Assembly: GCA_050123375.1 (NCBI GenBank)
Contig: JASFHF010000061.1
Location: forward strand, 1 to 6,274
Reading direction: 5' to 3'
DNA: 6,274 bases
From: JASFHF01 sp050123375
Lineage (GTDB): Bacteria > Pseudomonadota > Gammaproteobacteria > UBA12402
Part shown: positions 1-6,192 of the stretch, one piece after another
How the letters are laid out: every line of letters begins with the position of its first letter
Position numbering within the stretch: the stretch's first letter is position 1
The notes under the pieces: model-generated
Seen by the model: only the letters and a program-made list of their open reading frames with translations
Databases searched by the model: none
Told to the model about the DNA's origin: nothing
Program-made: the position numbers and the translations under genes

Positions 1-49
1 TTGATACGCACAATGGTTACTCTTCTTTACTTCCATTCGCGCATCATAC

Positions 50-70
50 TTGAAAACCTACGGTTTTCAA
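50..70. repeat. Perfect inverted repeat, 9-bp arms, 3-nt loop
   Basis: The sequence ttgaaaacc at 50-58 pairs exactly with ggttttcaa at 62-70 around the loop tac. It could form a small hairpin. No long T-tract follows it on either strand, so it is at best a weak terminator. It lies 18 bp before the GC-only palindrome, so the two may belong to one composite intergenic element. No function can be assigned. Confidence 0.6.
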
Positions 71-88
71 ACTTTCCCTTTAACACCA

Positions 89-108
89 CCCCGCGGCAAG
101 CCGCGGGG
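89..108. repeat. GC-only 20-bp palindrome, copy 1
   Basis: ccccgcggcaagccgcgggg has 9-bp arms around a 2-nt centre, in strongly AT-rich surroundings. An exact copy in the same orientation lies at 6161-6180. Identity over the full 20 bp, with unrelated flanks, indicates a dispersed repeat family and not a chance hairpin. It would make a very stable RNA stem, but on the plus strand it is followed by aaatatgc and not by a T-tract, so this copy is not a canonical intrinsic terminator for plus-strand transcripts. Confidence 0.8.
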
Positions 109-120
109 AAATATGCAAGT

Positions 121-135
121 TATAGCACTGCTATA
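121..135. repeat. Short palindrome upstream of aspD (possible operator)
   Basis: tatagca at 121-127 and tgctata at 129-135 form a perfect 7-bp inverted repeat about a single central c. The size and symmetry would suit a dimeric regulator site, and it lies about 115 bp before the aspD start, upstream of the candidate promoter. No regulator family is recognised from the motif. It may equally be part of the dispersed repeat that precedes it. Confidence 0.3.
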
Positions 136-184
136 GAGAAAATTTTGGACTTTTTCTAAAATTACCTCTTTTATCATCCTTAAC

Positions 185-214
185 TTAATGTATTATTAAT
201 ATTATTAGTATAAC
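185..214 (+). promoter_or_regulatory. Weak candidate promoter for aspD
   Basis: TATAAC at 209-214 resembles a sigma-70 -10 box and sits in a very AT-rich stretch. Only a poor -35 match (ttaatg at 185-190, 18-bp spacing) precedes it. Transcription would start around 220, leaving a leader of about 30 nt that includes the GGAGG ribosome binding site at 241-245. In DNA this AT-rich several near-matches are expected by chance, so the exact position is uncertain. Confidence 0.3.
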
Positions 215-251
215 ATTTTATTGGACTCTCAATTTTTCACGGAGGAGCACC

Positions 252-1838
252 ATGGTCAATATCACCGAAGAAAAACGCTTCGAAGCCTTAAGTCCGTTTG
301 AACTCAAAAATAAGCTAATCCAACTTGCAAGCTCACACCAAGAAAGAATGATGCTAAATGCCGGTCGCGGCAATCCAAACTGGGTTGCCAATATTCCTCG
401 TGATGCTTTTTTTCTGTTTGGACATTTTGCTGTAGAAGAATCCGAACGCAATGCCATCCGCCCTACTTTTGGCGGATTTGCCAAAACTGAAGGTCTCGAA
501 AAACGCTTTGAAGATTTTCTTAATAAATATAAAGATGACAAACACATTTTATTTCTTAAAAAAGCTTTCGATTATGTCAGGAATGAATTAAAACTCGATG
601 CAGATAAATTTGTTTGTGAAATAATTGATGCAATTTTAGGAGACCATTATCCTTATCCTGACCGCATGTTAGAATGCTGTGAAATCATCACTCAAAAATA
701 TATTGATCAGGAAATGTGCGCGAATAATCCACCGCCAGGAAAAATTGATTTATTCCCCACTGAAGGCGGCACCGCTGCAATGGATTATATCTTTAATAGT
801 TTGATGGAAAATAAATTATTACACAAAGGAGATAAAATCGCTTTAGGCTCACCAATTTTTACTCCGTACATCGAAATTCCGCGCTTAAATGATTACGAAT
901 TTGTCGAACTTGAAATTGTACAGGACGAAAATAATTATTGGCAATATCCAAATAAAGAACTCGAAAAACTGCTTGATCCAAAGGTTAAAGCATTTTTCCT
1001 GGTACATCCATCAAACCCAACCGCAGTATGCATGCATCAAGATTCATTAGAAAAAATTGCCGATTTAGTTAAAACTAAACGACCCGATTTAATTCTATTA
1101 ACCGATGACGTTTATGGAACTTTTGTTAACGGATTTAAATCATTAATTAGTATTGCGCCTTATAATACAATTTTAGTTTATTCTTATTCAAAATATTTTG
1201 GCGCAACCGGCTGGCGTTTAGGTGTTATCGGCATTCATGAAAATAATGTTTTTGACAAAATGATTGCTCGCTTACCTAAAAAAGATTTTGCCGAATTGCA
1301 CAAACGCTACAGCACGGTAGAACTTGATCCAGACAAAATGAAATTAATTGACCGCATGGTTGCAGACAGCCGCTCGGTTGCTTTACATCATACTGCCGGG
1401 CTATCAACTCCACAACAAGTACTAATAGCATTTTTCTCGCTATATTGCCTGATTGACAAAAAAAATGAATATAAACAAACCGCACAAAATATTGTAAAAC
1501 ATCGGTTTGAATTATTATACAAAGCTATTGGTATCGACTGCCCAGAAAACAAATACGGTACACATTATTATACAATAATTGATATTCCGAAACTTGCTGC
1601 AACCAGATACGACCAAAAATTTGCTGATTATTTAGAAAAAACTTTTGAACCAATAGATTTTGTGATGCGCCTGGCCGAAGAAAAATCTGTGGTTTTACTA
1701 AATGGCGGTGGATTTGATGCGCCGGACATGTCCGTACGAGTTTCATTGGCTAATTTACCTGATGATGAATATACTAAAATCGGTGAAGCTATAAGCGAAT
1801 TATTGGAAGAATATTATAAATATTGGAAAAAGACCTAG
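252..1838 (+). CDS. aspD: Aspartate 4-decarboxylase (PLP-dependent)
   Basis: This enzyme removes the beta-carboxyl of L-aspartate to give L-alanine and CO2 in the cytoplasm. Family members also show aspartate aminotransferase activity. The 528-residue length matches the family (about 530) and exceeds ordinary fold-type I aminotransferases (about 400) because of added N-terminal and internal helical segments. Visible landmarks are GRGNPNW at 38-44 (Arg39, probable substrate-contacting arginine), HPSNPT with Asn255, TDDVY with Asp285 (pairs with the PLP ring nitrogen) and Tyr288, SYSK with Lys314 as the Schiff-base lysine, followed by Trp321-Arg322, and SVRVS with Arg496, the substrate carboxylate-binding arginine. 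The start at 252 is well supported: GGAGG at 241-245 is spaced 6 nt from ATG. The gene is intact and lies 114 bp upstream of aspT on the same strand, the classic partner arrangement. The family call is very secure; a purely aminotransferase role is the only alternative and is unlikely given the length and neighbour. Confidence 0.96.
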   Translation: MVNITEEKRFEALSPFELKNKLIQLASSHQERMMLNAGRGNPNWVANIPRDAFFLFGHFAVEESERNAIRPTFGGFAKTEGLEKRFEDFLNKYKDDKHILFLKKAFDYVRNELKLDADKFVCEIIDAILGDHYPYPDRMLECCEIITQKYIDQEMCANNPPPGKIDLFPTEGGTAAMDYIFNSLMENKLLHKGDKIALGSPIFTPYIEIPRLNDYEFVELEIVQDENNYWQYPNKELEKLLDPKVKAFFLVHPSNPTAVCMHQDSLEKIADLVKTKRPDLILLTDDVYGTFVNGFKSLISIAPYNTILVYSYSKYFGATGWRLGVIGIHENNVFDKMIARLPKKDFAELHKRYSTVELDPDKMKLIDRMVADSRSVALHHTAGLSTPQQVLIAFFSLYCLIDKKNEYKQTAQNIVKHRFELLYKAIGIDCPENKYGTHYYTIIDIPKLAATRYDQKFADYLEKTFEPIDFVMRLAEEKSVVLLNGGGFDAPDMSVRVSLANLPDDEYTKIGEAISELLEEYYKYWKKT

Positions 1839-1845
1839 CTAGTAT

Positions 1846-1914
1846 GGGGTCGCATCTTCACTCATTACATATGCGATGTATGTTGCATCATGTAATGAGT
1901 GAAGATGCGACCCC
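1846..1914. repeat. Long perfect hairpin (25-bp arms) between aspD and aspT
   Basis: The left arm 1846-1870 (begins ggggtcgcatcttcact) is an exact reverse complement of 1890-1914. Inside it, 1871-1876 pairs with 1883-1888 (including one G-U), with a bulged c at 1889 and a 6-nt apical loop. The whole element is therefore an almost continuous stem of about 31 bp. It begins 8 nt after the aspD stop codon and ends 38 nt before the aspT start. No T-tract follows it, so it is not a standard intrinsic terminator. The 'ggggtc...gacccc' ends resemble palindromes associated with IS200-like REP-associated tyrosine transposases; that origin is inferred. In the aspD-aspT transcript it would form a very stable stem that could shield the aspD 3' end or lower readthrough into aspT. 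Confidence 0.85.
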
Positions 1915-1952
1915 CAACTAACTACGTAGACAAATCTTGATGGAGAGAATAT

Positions 1953-3638
1953 ATGCTACACAATATCTTAACATTACTACGCAACTACCCTCAATTAACC
2001 GTTTTTTTAGCCGTTGGCATTGGATATTTTATTGGTAAAATAAAATTTCACGGATTTAATCTTGGCTCTACTGCTGGTGTATTAATTGCTGCATTAATCA
2101 TCGGTCAAATTGATGTGCAAATTCCCGGATTGTTAAAAGCCGTTGCGTTTGCATTATTTATTTTTACCATCGGCTATAAAGTTGGACCGGAATTTTTTGG
2201 TTCACTCAAAGCAGAAGGAATAAAATATATTCTACTCTCAATTGTAGTTGCAGTTGTCGGTCTGATTACCGCATTAATTCTAGGAAAATTATTGCATTTT
2301 GATCCAGGCACAACCGCGGGATTATTAGGCGGTGGTATGACACAATCTGCAGTAATCGGCACCGCAGACGGTGCAATTAAACACCTTGCAGTTACTGCTG
2401 CAAGCAAAGTAACCATGGAAAGTAATGTTGCAATTGCTTATGCAATCACTTATATTTTCGGTACCGCAGGCTTGATTTTATTTTTTAAACTAGTACCAAA
2501 ACTAATGCGGATTGATCTAAAAGCCGAAAGTTTAAAACTAAAACAAGCTATGTCAGGCGGAACCGAAATAGCTTCTACCGTTCCCGAATTATTTTTTTGG
2601 TCGAAACGCATCAATTTGCGCGCTTACAAAGTAGAAAATCACGACATTATTGGTAAAACTGTACAAGACATCGAAAATATGTTTACCCAAAATGTCGAAG
2701 TAGACCGCATCATTCGCGCTGAAAAAATAATTAAACCAGAACCAAATTCTACAATTCGGACTGATGATATTATAACTTTAATCGGCAAACGTGAAGCATT
2801 AACTCATGCAAATCAAAAAATTGGCGCTGAAGTTTCCAATCCAGATGCTATTAATATTACTGGTGAAATTTTAGAAATCTGTGTATTAAACAAAGATGCT
2901 GTTGGTAAAACTTTAGAAGAAATAAGCCAACAACACGGGCATGGTTGTTTTTTGAAAAAAATCACGCGGCAAGATCATGAAATTCCGATCACCCACCAAA
3001 CCACAGTAAAAAAATGTGATGTGTGGCAAGTTGCAGGCAGCCAGGAACATGTAGAAAAACTAGTTAAATATTTAGGTTATCCTGAACGACAAGTTATAAT
3101 GACTGATTTAGTAATGGTCGGAATTGGCTGTTTTCTGGGAACTTTGCTTGGATTACTTGCTGTGCCCATTTTTGGCATTCCAGTAACTTTAGGTGTTGGC
3201 GGCGGCGTGTTAGTTTCCGGTTTGGTTTTTGGCTGGCTGCGCGGCATTCATCCTACTTTTGGCCAAATCCCCACAAGCGCACAATGGATATTTACTGATT
3301 TAGGACTTAATTTATTTATTGCGTGTGTTGGATTAATCGCTGGACCTAAAGCAATACACGCAATTCAAACTTCTGGACCTGCTATCTTTTTTGCCGGTAT
3401 CATCATGACATTAATGCCAATGATTTTAGGATTATTGTTCGGTAAATTCATTCTTAAAATTAATCCAGTATTATTATTCGGCGCGTTAACCGGCGCCGGT
3501 ACAATAACCGCTGCACTTAACGCAGTAAAAGAAGAAGCAGATAGTTCGATGCCGGCTTTAGGTTACACTGTACCCTACGCATTTGGTAATGTTTTATTGA
3601 CTATCTGGGGAACATTGCTGGTTTATTTGATGCGTTAG
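1953..3638 (+). CDS. aspT: Aspartate:alanine antiporter AspT (AAE family)
   Basis: An inner-membrane exchanger that takes up L-aspartate (net charge -1) and expels L-alanine, so the exchange is electrogenic. With AspD it forms a proton-motive metabolic cycle. The 561 residues show the family layout. An N-terminal membrane half (about 14-183) contains the glycine-rich GGGMTQSAVIG at 126-136. A cytoplasmic loop carries two TrkA-C/RCK_C-like domains (about 224-288 and 302-377). The C-terminal membrane half (about 385-561) contains GALTGAGTITAALNAV at 510-525, matching the duplicated AspT/YidE/YbjL-type domain. The start is supported by GGAG at 1942-1945, 7 nt before ATG. The gene is probably cotranscribed with aspD, since no clear separate promoter is seen in the gap. 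Its last 38 bp overlap the convergent glycosyltransferase gene. The family is certain; substrate specificity rests mainly on the aspD neighbour, because the related YidE/YbjL proteins have other or unknown substrates. Confidence 0.93.
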   Translation: MLHNILTLLRNYPQLTVFLAVGIGYFIGKIKFHGFNLGSTAGVLIAALIIGQIDVQIPGLLKAVAFALFIFTIGYKVGPEFFGSLKAEGIKYILLSIVVAVVGLITALILGKLLHFDPGTTAGLLGGGMTQSAVIGTADGAIKHLAVTAASKVTMESNVAIAYAITYIFGTAGLILFFKLVPKLMRIDLKAESLKLKQAMSGGTEIASTVPELFFWSKRINLRAYKVENHDIIGKTVQDIENMFTQNVEVDRIIRAEKIIKPEPNSTIRTDDIITLIGKREALTHANQKIGAEVSNPDAINITGEILEICVLNKDAVGKTLEEISQQHGHGCFLKKITRQDHEIPITHQTTVKKCDVWQVAGSQEHVEKLVKYLGYPERQVIMTDLVMVGIGCFLGTLLGLLAVPIFGIPVTLGVGGGVLVSGLVFGWLRGIHPTFGQIPTSAQWIFTDLGLNLFIACVGLIAGPKAIHAIQTSGPAIFFAGIIMTLMPMILGLLFGKFILKINPVLLFGALTGAGTITAALNAVKEEADSSMPALGYTVPYAFGNVLLTIWGTLLVYLMR

Positions 3639-5193
3639 TATCATCAGGCGGTAAAAAACCCACTAAAACTGCAACTGGATTTTTAGGACAACGTTTTCTG
3701 CACCAATTAAAATACTGCACTGGTAATATTTCAAGCCGTGGAAAACGTTTCAATACTGATGAAGGAAATGCGCTTGCGCTGTTATATCCTGCCGGCAGAC
3801 CAAAAACTGTAGTACCATAATAACCGTCCTGCACAAATACCGCACCATATTTTTTCATTTCATTAAGATCAATCCATTGACTAAAACGCTGATCCCACTC
3901 TACAAAAACATCAGGATGATCAGCAGAATAAAAAGCCACATATCCTGCAATATATCTGCTTCCAGCAACATATTTTAAAGGTTTATGATAACGTTTATGC
4001 CATTCATCAGTGATTGTTTTCGCAATTAATTTAGCTGGGTACTTATCAGCATGAGCTTTTTTGTCAAACAAACTCGCACTCGTATAAATAACAAAACCCA
4101 TAAATAACATTACTAACATTGCTATAATAAACATTACTAAGCGTCTATAATAAACCGTAGGCTGTTTTACACAAAAAAATAACATACCAAACATATAAAG
4201 CAACGGCGTACTCCAATCTCCTAACAGTTTAAAACCGAAAATTACTGATAAAAGCACAGGTATTAATATTGGTATTACACATAAAAATAAAATAAATTTA
4301 CAATCATAAGCATCAATTTTATTAGCACATGCTAGAATACGTGAATTTTTGTCTGCAGCGCTATTTTTGATAAACAATAATAACAAAGGAATAATAGCAA
4401 AAACAAATTGCGCAATTATTACTTGAATAAATTTATATGGATTAATCAGATGACTAATTAAAGATTTTTTTCCACCGCTTGCCTCAAAAAAAGGGAATCG
4501 AATCGAAATAAAATCATGTTGAAATAACCAATAAACATTTGGGAATATAACTACAAAAAAAACAATTAATGCAATGTACACACCGGGTTTTCTAAAATTA
4601 ATCCGCGCCTTTGGCTCAACCAGCAAGAAAGCAAACATTGCAATAAATAACAATAATGCCACATATTTTGACATCATAGCTAAACCAGCAAAAAAACCCA
4701 CCAATATCCAAAATGTTATTTTTTGAGTTTTAATTGCACGATAAAATAATAACGTTATCAATGGATAAAACAAAAAAAGAAATAAATGCACATTAAACCA
4801 TGACGGTATAGCCGTATAAAAATATACTATAAAATAAATTGCCGCTGCAGCAAACGCATAGACAGGATGAAAAATCTCTTTAGCAACTTGCCAGATAAAA
4901 TATATTCCTAATGCCGATATAAAATAAGCAATTGTATAAATAAACCATGATGAGCGGTTAACAAGCATTATCAAATGTGCAGCAAACGGCGTTACCCACG
5001 GATGTTTATCATAACCCCATTCCAAATGCATGCCCCACATAAACGTCTCAATTGCATCATGCGGCAAAGCATGATTTACAAAAACATGCACAACCACCCA
5101 GCCAACAATATACACAACAAAAAACACCCAAAACCAAGTATTGCATATGTGGCTAACATCTGAACATTCTGTTAAAATATCATTTTTTTGCAT
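3601..5193 (-). CDS. GT39/ArnT-like membrane glycosyltransferase
   Basis: A 530-residue polytopic inner-membrane protein of the GT-C superfold (dolichyl-phosphate-mannose mannosyltransferase/ArnT type). Members move a sugar from a polyprenyl-phosphate carrier to a lipid, glycan or protein acceptor on the periplasmic face. The first membrane segment lies at about 19-40. It is followed by the hallmark first external loop, with Asp46 and Glu49 in HDAIE (likely the acidic catalytic and metal-binding pair) and then WGYDKHPW at about 59-66. About ten further hydrophobic segments run to around residue 375, and a soluble C-terminal domain (about 375-530) ends the protein, as in relatives of this length. 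The ATG at 5193 is chosen because a TTGACA promoter lies just upstream; the ribosome binding site is weak. The stop codon lies inside the 3' end of aspT. The donor sugar and acceptor cannot be told; a role in lipid A or surface polysaccharide modification is plausible but inferred. Confidence 0.85.
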   Translation of the reverse strand: MQKNDILTECSDVSHICNTWFWVFFVVYIVGWVVVHVFVNHALPHDAIETFMWGMHLEWGYDKHPWVTPFAAHLIMLVNRSSWFIYTIAYFISALGIYFIWQVAKEIFHPVYAFAAAAIYFIVYFYTAIPSWFNVHLFLFLFYPLITLLFYRAIKTQKITFWILVGFFAGLAMMSKYVALLLFIAMFAFLLVEPKARINFRKPGVYIALIVFFVVIFPNVYWLFQHDFISIRFPFFEASGGKKSLISHLINPYKFIQVIIAQFVFAIIPLLLLFIKNSAADKNSRILACANKIDAYDCKFILFLCVIPILIPVLLSVIFGFKLLGDWSTPLLYMFGMLFFCVKQPTVYYRRLVMFIIAMLVMLFMGFVIYTSASLFDKKAHADKYPAKLIAKTITDEWHKRYHKPLKYVAGSRYIAGYVAFYSADHPDVFVEWDQRFSQWIDLNEMKKYGAVFVQDGYYGTTVFGLPAGYNSASAFPSSVLKRFPRLEILPVQYFNWCRKRCPKNPVAVLVGFLPPDDTNASNKPAMFPR

Positions 5194-5218
5194 AAAAACA
5201 CCGATAAATTCTTACAAC

Positions 5219-5247
5219 TTTTTAAAGTATTTTTTATAACGTGTCAA
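5219..5247 (-). promoter_or_regulatory. Sigma-70 promoter for the glycosyltransferase gene
   Basis: Read on the minus strand, a perfect TTGACA -35 box occupies 5247-5242, and after a 17-bp spacer a TAAAAA -10-like hexamer occupies 5224-5219. The start of transcription would fall near 5212, giving a leader of about 19 nt before the ATG at 5193. The -35 match and spacing are good; the -10 match is only 4 of 6. Confidence 0.5.
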
Positions 5248-5279
5248 TACAAAAAAATGTTTGTGCAGCACAATCCATT

Positions 5280-5354
5280 GTAGCCCGTATTGAGCGTTAG
5301 CAAAATACGGGAATTAATTTTTCCTGTATTCCGCGCAGCGAAGTACAAGCTACA
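5280..5354. repeat. REP/BIME-like pair of inverted palindromic units
   Basis: The left unit 5280-5311 begins GTAGCCCG and has a perfect 8-bp stem (cccgtatt 5284-5291 with aatacggg 5304-5311). The right unit, read on the minus strand from 5354 to 5323, begins TGTAGCTTGTA and forms a similar imperfect stem. The two are separated by 11 AT-rich bases and face each other, as in bacterial interspersed mosaic elements. A GTAG head followed by an imperfect palindrome is characteristic of REP sequences tied to RAYT transposases. No RAYT gene lies in this window. Membership of that class is inferred from form. Confidence 0.65.
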
Positions 5355-5398
5355 TTCTACATCCCGCTAAAGCAAGCGGAAATTGCAATAGCAGCTTA

Positions 5399-6136
5399 CT
5401 ACCACTTTTGCTGTTTGAGTCCAAACGTTTCAAGTTTATGGCTATCTGTCTCATTTTGTTGTTTTTGTTCTTTGTTGTTTGATGGTTCGGTTCCCTGTTG
5501 CTTTTGTCGTTGAAGATAAGATTTTTGCAATAACCCTGACAAAGAGCCCAATGGTTCATGCTTTTTTATTTCTTTTGTAAATGTCTTTTTATCTTTTTTA
5601 TCTTTTTTATCTTTTTTATCTTTTTTATCTTTTTTATCTTTTTTATCTTTTTTATCTTTTTTATCTTTTTTATCTTTTTTATCTTTTTTATCTATTATAC
5701 CTTGGCGATATGCAAAACATTCTTTTAGTATTTTTATATTATTATGCAATGCAAATTTATCCTTTTCGGACGAAGACATTCTCAAAAATTCATATTTGTA
5801 AATATCGCCTAATTTCTTATCTAGTTTTAATTCCTTCATTTTATCAGTAATAGCACGCAATCCATCAAATGAATAAATCTCTTCCCCCTTTTTTATAAAG
5901 TTTATTATATAGTTGCGCAATGTATGTTTTGCCATAGAAAAAAGAACTTTTTTATTGGATATGTATTTTAAAATTATTTTTAAGATTTCTTTATTATCGA
6001 TATTCTTTTCTTTACATTTAGTGAGGAAATATTGAAAAATCATTCGTCGGATTGCACGACCAAATCCACACGTTTTAATTTTATTCCAATACTTTTTTAG
6101 ACATTTATCAAATTCTGTAGAATTAATTTTCGCCAT
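5399..6136 (-). CDS. Unrecognised lysine-rich protein with (DKK)12 repeat
   Basis: I do not recognise this 245-residue protein. Residues 1-148 form a lysine-rich, probably helical region with motifs such as FGRAIRRMIFQYFL near the start and YKYEFLRMSSSEKDKF near its end. Residues 149-184 are twelve consecutive Asp-Lys-Lys triplets. Residues 185-245 are a polar Gln/Lys/Asn-rich tail containing HEPLGSLSGLLQ and ending LKQQKW. There is no signal peptide or membrane segment. The ATG at 6136 is preferred because an upstream extension to 6259 would read through a GC palindrome and through the end of the neighbouring gene. However, it has no Shine-Dalgarno sequence and lies inside a hairpin, so a later internal start is possible. 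Base composition is even more AT-rich than its neighbours. The highly charged repeat and disordered tail would suit a nucleic-acid- or membrane-binding protein, or a secreted effector; none of these is shown by the sequence. Confidence 0.6.
   Translation of the reverse strand: MAKINSTEFDKCLKKYWNKIKTCGFGRAIRRMIFQYFLTKCKEKNIDNKEILKIILKYISNKKVLFSMAKHTLRNYIINFIKKGEEIYSFDGLRAITDKMKELKLDKKLGDIYKYEFLRMSSSEKDKFALHNNIKILKECFAYRQGIIDKKDKKDKKDKKDKKDKKDKKDKKDKKDKKDKKDKKTFTKEIKKHEPLGSLSGLLQKSYLQRQKQQGTEPSNNKEQKQQNETDSHKLETFGLKQQKW
5585..5692 (-). repeat. 9-bp minisatellite, 12 tandem copies, in frame
   Basis: Twelve head-to-tail copies of the 9-mer GATAAAAAA (minus strand) fill 108 bp without interruption. 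Eleven are identical and the twelfth, at 5593-5585, ends AAAAAG. Each encodes Asp-Lys-Lys in the orphan gene. Because the unit is a multiple of three, gain or loss of copies keeps the frame. Near-perfect homogeneity, including at synonymous positions, indicates recent expansion by slippage. The A6 run in each unit is also prone to polymerase slippage. Confidence 0.95.
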
Positions 6137-6151
6137 AGATATTATGGCGAA
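6129..6151. repeat. Hairpin covering the putative start codon of the orphan gene
   Basis: ttcgccata at 6129-6137 pairs perfectly with tatggcgaa at 6143-6151 around a 5-nt loop. In the minus-strand transcript the AUG at 6136-6134 lies in the 3' arm of this stem, so it would be hidden when the hairpin forms. No Shine-Dalgarno sequence is visible upstream. This may be a translational control structure, or a hint that the true start is elsewhere. Confidence 0.55.
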
Positions 6152-6160
6152 TAAAGTATT

Positions 6161-6180
6161 CCCCGCGGCAAGCCGCGGGG
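6161..6180. repeat. GC-only 20-bp palindrome, copy 2
   Basis: This is identical over 20 bp and in the same orientation as the copy at 89-108, and sits between two minus-strand genes. On the minus strand it begins 12 nt after the stop codon of the upstream partial gene and is followed by AATACTTTATT. A strong GC stem with a modestly T-containing tail could end that gene's transcript, although the tail is poor for an intrinsic terminator. Its presence argues that the orphan gene is transcribed separately. Confidence 0.8.
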
Positions 6181-6192
6181 TATTTCCTTCGA

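Larger units (their letters stand above)
1..251. other. Non-coding leader region upstream of aspD
   Basis: No convincing gene is seen here. One plus-strand frame stays open from base 1 to about 162, but it runs straight through two perfect palindromes and its translation does not look like a protein family, so I treat it as non-coding. The region holds palindromes at 50-70, 89-108 and 121-135, a weak promoter candidate around 185-214, and a strong GGAGG ribosome binding site at 241-245. On the minus strand, a purine-rich stretch followed by a GTG at 11-9 could be the start of a divergent gene lying off the left edge, but only three codons are visible, so it is not called. Confidence 0.6.
5194..5398. 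other. Intergenic region with REP-like units and a promoter
   Basis: This 205-bp gap separates two genes on the minus strand. It holds the glycosyltransferase promoter (5219-5247), a pair of oppositely oriented REP-like units (5280-5354), and a small stem at 5364-5379 (ccgct/agcgg with a 6-nt loop) about 20 bp past the end of the orphan lysine-rich gene. That stem has no T-tract after it on the minus strand, so it is at most a weak terminator. No reading frame of interest was found. Confidence 0.6.

Noticed and set aside
1..11. Possible GTG start of a divergent minus-strand gene at 11-9, with a purine-rich stretch upstream
   Set aside because: Only three codons are visible, so it cannot be told from chance.
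1..162. Plus-strand frame open from the window start to a TAA near 162
   Set aside because: It runs through two perfect palindromes (50-70 and 89-108), and the reading looks like translated repeat sequence, not a gene end.
1846..1914. Intrinsic terminator after aspD
   Set aside because: The stem is strong, but no T-tract follows on the plus strand (caactaactacg), so a standard rho-independent terminator is not supported.
4975..5163. Small plus-strand open frame antisense to the glycosyltransferase
   Set aside because: It lies wholly inside a well-supported gene on the other strand and has no ribosome binding site or recognisable content.
5585..5692. CRISPR array
   Set aside because: The repeats are 9 bp, contiguous and without spacers, and lie inside a reading frame.
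5581..5850. Plus-strand open frame reading repeated Leu-Phe-Tyr
   Set aside because: It is only the antisense shadow of the 9-bp minisatellite, has no ribosome binding site, and its downstream part is not protein-like.
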